64,000 nt of DNA from contig OY829329.1 in the NCBI GenBank assembly GCA_963691655.1, positions 53,519,408 to 53,583,407 of the forward strand, read 5' to 3'. The DNA comes from Toxonevra muliebris. Lineage: Eukaryota > Arthropoda > Insecta > Diptera > Pallopteridae. Every line of letters begins with the position of its first letter. Positions within the stretch are counted from its first letter, which is position 1. The notes beneath the pieces are model-generated. The model was not told the origin of the DNA, ran no database searches, and worked only from the letters and a program-made list of their open reading frames with translations. Positions 60,081 to 64,000 of the stretch are shown here, piece after piece. The position numbers and the translations under genes are program-made.

Positions 60081-60567
60081 TTATAGGTTGTGGCTTGGGG
60101 CTCGACAGTTGTCGTTATGGTGGTGTCGATGTTTGTTTTGCGTCATTTTTTGTGACGTGACTGTAGCGTAAATAATATTTGATGTATTTGTTGTAAATCG
60201 AATTTTCTGGGTGATTTTTGTTTCGCTTTCCGTACAATTTTTAAGATTTCTATTTGTTGAATAAATTTTGAGAGGAGGCAGGGTGTTTTTCGGTGCAATT
60301 AGCACAATAAACACTAAGGCGTTCGACGGGGGAGTAAGGAGATAGATTGCAGGTGTTACATGCTGGGCTATTGTTACAGCGTTTTGCGGTATGTCCAAGT
60401 AATTGACATGATTTACAGCGCATTGGGTTTGGAATGTATTCCCTGATATGGACGGAATGCCAAGAAATATATATTATGTCCGGTAGGTGATAGAGATCGA
60501 ATGTAAGCAAAATTATGCCGCTTAGTGTAGATTTACTATCACCTATTTTTGTAAACTTATATAAATA
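60081..60567 (-). pseudogene. LINE gag, C-terminal part with zinc knuckle
   Basis: After the Helitron the frame continues as KFTKIGDSKSTLSGIILLTF then DLYHLP and HSVHIREYIPNPM. The zinc knuckle CKSCQLLGHTAKRC (CX2CX4HX4C) lies at about 60378-60418. A second Cys-rich segment CNTCNLSPYSP and CANCTEKHPASS follow. A frameshift then moves to the frame ending NIIYATVTSQK. Gag would bind LINE RNA. It is disrupted by the insertion and at least one indel. Confidence 0.85.
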
Positions 60568-60939
60568 CTAGCTGACCGGGCAAACGTTGTTCTGCTCTTT
60601 CTACGAAGAAACGGGAAAATTGAAGTTTATTTGAATGAAGAAAAATGGAGTTTCTTGGTGTTTAAAATTGAACATTGGTAATGACAATTCAAGTTTAAAG
60701 GGCGTACATTGAGTTTGGTAAAAATTCTTGATATAAAATTGAGGCATCAAAATTGGCATTTAATTTGCAGAAGAATATCAAAGACCGTTCTAAAAGTTAC
60801 ATCCAATTCCAAAAACTATTTAAAAATATGGACCCATTTGCTATTTATTATAATATTTATTTAGAATTTATTATAGAATTTGTTACAGCGTCACCTATCG
60901 GATTTTGACATAGCTAAGCAGGTTCTTGAAATATTTAAT

Positions 60940-62300
60940 AAATTAGTAGAAATAATAGTAAAATAAAGGAATAAGCAAAGTAATAGAAAATAGTAATGAA
61001 AAAAAAGTAAAAAAGTAGTAGAAAATAGCAGTAGAAATAGTAGTGGAAACCGTAGTAGTAAAAGGAAAAGAAAATAGTATTACAATTTGTTGTAAAAAAA
61101 ACATAGAAATGGTAGTAAAAAAGCAACAGAAAAAGTAGTGGAAAAATAGTAAAACATGGTAGTAAAAAATAGTAAAAAGGAGCCGGAAATAGTAGTAAAA
61201 ATAATAGTAAAAAACAGTAGTAGAAAAATCCGTGAAAAAGTTGTAGAAAATAACAATAAATTGTAGAAAAATGTAGTAAAAAAGTGGTAGAAAGTATTAG
61301 TAGATAAAGTAGTAAAAAAGTAATCGAAAATAAGAAGAAAATGTTGGAAAAAATATATTGAAGTTGTAGTAGAAAATAGAAGTAGAGCATGGTGCAACAC
61401 CTACTAATCCAACAAATTGAAAGAATTTTTTAAATCCGACATTGACAAATAATATTTCCATACTAAGATATCATGTAATGAAAATTTAGGGTATGTGGAA
61501 GGTGTCATAGGTGTAAAAAGGAATAACTTTTAAGTGTATTTTTTTGTTCAACAATTTTATTATGGTTCAGTTGAATTATAGAAACAATATTTCACGACGC
61601 TATATATTCATATCAAAGACCATTCTTGAAATTATTTATAAATTTTAACCAATTTCATATTTATTTTAAATATAGAGTTTGCCACTTATCGGATTTTAAG
61701 ATAGTTAGGCACGGTCTTAAGATATTTCATAAAGTAGTAGAAAAAAAATGGTAAAGGTAGTAGAAAATAGCAAAAAAAAGGAGAAGAAAATAGTAGTAGA
61801 AAAGGTAGTAAAGAGGCAGCAGAAAAAGTAGTAGAAAAATAGTTAAACATAGTAGTAGAAAAATAGTTCAATGGAGTAGGAGGATTTTAAAATAGCTAGG
61901 CAGGGTCTTAAGATATTTCATAAAGTAGTAGAAAAAGAAATGGTAAAAGTAGTAGAAATAGCAGCAAAAAAGTAGAAGAAAATAGTAGTCGAAAAGATAG
62001 TAAAAAGGCAGCAGAAAAAGTAGTAGAAAAATAGTTAAACATAGTAGTAGAAAAATAGTTCAATGGAGTAGAAAGAGTGGTAGGAATAATAGTAAAAAAT
62101 AGTAGTAGAAAAACCATAAAAAAGTAGTAAAAAAATAGTAGAAAGTAGTAGTAGAAAATAAGAAAAAATGTATTAAAAAAGTAGTAGAAAATATTGGTTG
62201 AAAAAGTAGTAGAAAATAAGAAAAAATTTTAGAAAAAAAAGAAGGCTAAAAGTTGTAGAAAATAGTAGTAGAAATAACAGTAGAATAAAAAGTAGAAAAT
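60940..62300. repeat. Degenerate AAAAGTAGTAGAAAATAG minisatellite inside the Helitron
   Basis: Words such as agtagtagaaaa, tagtagaaaatag and gtaaaaaag repeat for about 1.3 kb, in at least two blocks separated by unique Helitron sequence (61400-61720). The copy at 55925-56350 is the reverse complement. Open frames here (60935-62117) are translations of the repeat. Confidence 0.88.
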
Positions 62301-62693
62301 AAAAAGGAGCATAGTGCCACACCCACTAATTCAACAAACTGAAAGAATCTAAATTTTAGTACCGTACAATAAATAGCTCCCATGATATGTATCTCATAAT
62401 GAAAATTCAGGTTATATGGAAGGTGCCACACCCCCTTTGTCAATCCCATGGCATTGTAGCATGGCATTGTCAATTCTCGTTATTGTACCAAATTTCTGTG
62501 CTATATTTCTATATATATTTCTTATAATTTATATTTTATATTTCTATAAATGGTTCTTGAGATATACCCGAAAAACTATTAGGATTGTATGGGAAGTGCC
62601 ACGCCCACTGTCGTAAAAGTCATTATGAAATAGCTATGTTTCATCCTCCCACCCAAGAAAATATATTCTGAAAATATAACTTCAATCGGCTAA

Positions 62694-63461
62694 GGGCCAG
62701 TTTTTCAGTACGAGTTTAAACTAAGTTTGCTTAAACGTCACTTAACTCTGATCTACGTTTAACTATAGAAGCAGTTTTTCAGTGTGAGTTTAATTTCAAC
62801 TCAGTAATTGCTTTTTGTGTATGGCAACAGCGAGAAATATAATATAATTATCGATATTTTTGCTTATCATTTTTTTGTCGACAGAAAAAAATTTAAATCT
62901 AAAATTAAAAAATGGATTTCAAAGAAAAAAATATTAAAAGGAGTGAGTTTTAATTTTAGCTCCGCGGAGATTTCTTTCCTACTAGAAGTTGTAGAGAAGC
63001 ACAAAATAATAGAGTGCAAGCAAACGAAAAGGGCAAGTGCGGAAGAAAAGTCGAAAACATGGAACACTCTTTTGCAGATGCAATGTCACACCAATTTATT
63101 CCATTCCTTATATGCGGGCCAATACGCTCCAGGACGCTAAGCGCAGAAGACTTTGTAAGACGGAATCGTTCATAAAAACCTTTCTCTCCAAATATATGAA
63201 AATGGTTTGGCCACGATTTTATTGTTCAAAGTCTTTTTAAAACTGCAATGTTTAAGATTTCGTACATTTCAGCATCACTCACGGTTATTTGAAAGAAGCA
63301 GCTGCCAAAACATATGGCAATTTAAACCAAGTTTAAACGCCCAATATTGGACGTTTAAACTGAGTTTAAACTTAAATCAAAATTGACTGAAAAACTAGAT
63401 TATGAGTTTAAATTTAGTTTAAACTAGAAACTGAGTTAAACTCGCACTGAAAAACTGGCCG
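62694..63461 (+). mobile_element. PIF/Harbinger-type element
   Basis: TAA duplications are at 62691-62693 and 63462-63464. The ends GGGCCAGTTTTTCAGTACG and (reverse complement) CGGCCAGTTTTTCAGTGCG match over 26 bp with two mismatches. A third cagtttttcagt..gagttta motif lies at about 62772. The other Helitron copy shows the empty site (ggccaaatcg near 55595, minus). The element carries a Myb/SANT-like fragment but no DDE transposase. Confidence 0.92.
62912..63140 (+). pseudogene. Myb/SANT-like DNA-binding protein fragment of Harbinger
   Basis: The ATG at 62912 gives MDFKEKNIKRS. After a one-base shift in a T-rich tract, NFSSAEISFLLEVVEKHKII and ECKQTKRASAEEKSKTWNTL follow. This fits the (W/F)S..E..LL..LVEK...I..K.T....+.K...W pattern of Myb/SANT-like domains, the accessory ORF of PIF/Harbinger elements, which helps the transposase bind the ends. 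The domain's last helix is not readable (stop or frameshift near 63140). Confidence 0.65.
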
Positions 63462-63523
63462 TAAGTCGTTCAGAAGTTACACGCTTACATACACACAAAA
63501 CTCTATGATTTTAAATATAAAGA

Positions 63524-63780
63524 TATCTATAATGCTTTGCGGACTTAGCTTCCTTATAATTTCATCTTCAGAAGTTTTATTTAAATAGGCAGCATAAACT
63601 GTACCTTTTGTAACATTTGGTGAGTTATGTAAAAAGCATTTAACTGGAGAGATTCCTATCAGTTCCTTTGCTAAAATGAATCTATTAGCGATCATCTTAT
63701 CTTTGACGAGTAGCAACAAGCTCCCATCATGCAATTCGGAATTTTGCTTATTTACCTCTAGATCGTTTTGAACCGCGAAG
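63524..63780 (-). pseudogene. LINE gag, N-terminal part
   Basis: On the minus strand: LHDGSLLLLVKDKMIANRFI, then ISPVKCFLHNSPNVTKGTVY and AAYLNKTSEDEIIRKLSPQS, ending at the Helitron. This matches the region before the zinc knuckle of Jockey-type gag proteins (NGSLLLLVKD.., F..GV.YAPYL...EEEI...L). The frame picks up again at 60567 with one indel. Confidence 0.82.
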
Positions 63781-63963
63781 CAACAACAACAACATATTTT
63801 AGGTTAGGCAACTAAAGCATTTAAGTGCAAAGCAAAAACGAAAGAAAAGATTAAATCAGGTGATGTAAACACGAGAGTTTTGTTTTTAGAAGACAATAGT
63901 TTGCGCAGAGAAACACGAAAGAAAAACTCAGAGAGAAACAATCTGCTCACAACGAGTGCTAAT

Positions 63964-64000
63964 TACTGATGATTCGATACAAGTAAATTCGAGTAAATAC
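63964..64000 (+). mobile_element. Start of a second TATCGA hAT copy
   Basis: TACTGATGATTCGATACAAG matches the terminal repeat of the element at 6892-7655 and is cut by the window edge. Confidence 0.65.

Larger units (their letters stand above)
60568..63523 (-). mobile_element. Helitron, both ends present, inserted in LINE gag
   Basis: On the minus strand it starts TCTTTATATTTAAAATC right after an A (63524). It ends CGTTTGCCCGGTCAGCTAG, followed by T (60567): 5' TC, 3' CTAG and an A/T target are the Helitron hallmarks. A weak stem GCA..TGC lies just before the end (gcagaacaacgtttgc). It has no Rep/helicase, so it is non-autonomous. The interior has duplicated blocks (agctaggcagggtcttaaga near 61705 and 61895) and a ttttctacta repeat. 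A Harbinger element is inserted at 62694-63461. Confidence 0.88.
59370..63780 (-). mobile_element. Jockey-type LINE fragment, split by a Helitron
   Basis: Read on the minus strand, gag begins upstream of 63734 and runs to 63524. The Helitron occupies 63523-60568. Gag resumes at 60567 with the zinc knuckle, then endonuclease to about 59480 and a short linker before reverse transcriptase. Sequence is lost near 59370, so reverse transcriptase is absent. The gag-side end of the fragment near 63780 may extend further. Confidence 0.85.

Noticed and set aside
60935..62117. Long Leu/Phe/Tyr-rich minus frames that look like membrane proteins
   Set aside because: They are direct translations of the tttctacta minisatellite in the Helitron. 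The same artefact appears at 55833-56365.
1..64000. CRISPR arrays, bacterial operons or rRNA genes
   Set aside because: Nothing in the window has regular spaced repeats of that kind, ribosome-binding-site-led genes or rRNA sequence. The content is eukaryotic throughout.

Overview
The window reads as AT-rich, gene-poor DNA from a higher (cyclorrhaphan) fly. The evidence is indirect. There are CAA/CAG and TACA microsatellites of the kind common in fly genomes, insect-type mariner, DD41D and piggyBac-like remnants, tRNA-derived SINEs with (CCTAA)n tails, and a small two-exon secreted Kunitz peptide gene. The species cannot be fixed from sequence alone; a tephritid or calyptrate fly is a reasonable guess. 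All boundaries were counted by eye, without alignment software.

Host genes are scarce. One complete gene is supported: a secreted Kunitz-domain peptide on the minus strand (20654-20998), with signal peptide, an 81-bp intron, a TATA box and an AATAAA signal. A second candidate is a 98-nt first coding exon at 54864-54961 (+), with a good start context and a GT donor. Most other open frames are short and accidental, or belong to transposons.

The rest is a dense, layered transposon landscape. 1-15 kb: a hAT-like element carrying a degenerate GGTCTGAATTTT minisatellite, a decayed mariner (3954-5147), a hAT element (6892-7655), a piggyBac-type MITE (8546-9130), and a second minisatellite-bearing element hosting a dimeric SINE. 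15-25 kb: a piggyBac-like transposase fragment, two inverted copies of a ~1.05-kb hAT element with 8-bp target duplications (the second inside a mariner fragment), and the Kunitz gene. 27-38 kb: a deleted DD41D element with ~106-bp terminal repeats, a hAT element full of TTCAACTA palindromes, a Tc1-like element, a mauritiana-type mariner, a third SINE type and a LINE RNase H fragment. 39-54 kb: a fold-back element, LINE debris, degenerate TGATTGCCTCTG repeats hosting SINEs, and two copies of a CAGGGCCGTA hAT element. 55-64 kb: a truncated Helitron copy, a SINE split by a MITE, a 50-bp-arm hairpin MITE, and a nest in which a Harbinger element sits in a Helitron that sits in the gag region of a Jockey-type LINE.

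Many insertions show target duplications or leave a readable empty site, so the order of events can be worked out. The most interesting results are the Harbinger/Helitron/LINE nest, a group of SINEs that share a central domain but differ in tRNA head and tail, and the recurrent carriage of family-specific degenerate minisatellites inside non-autonomous elements.
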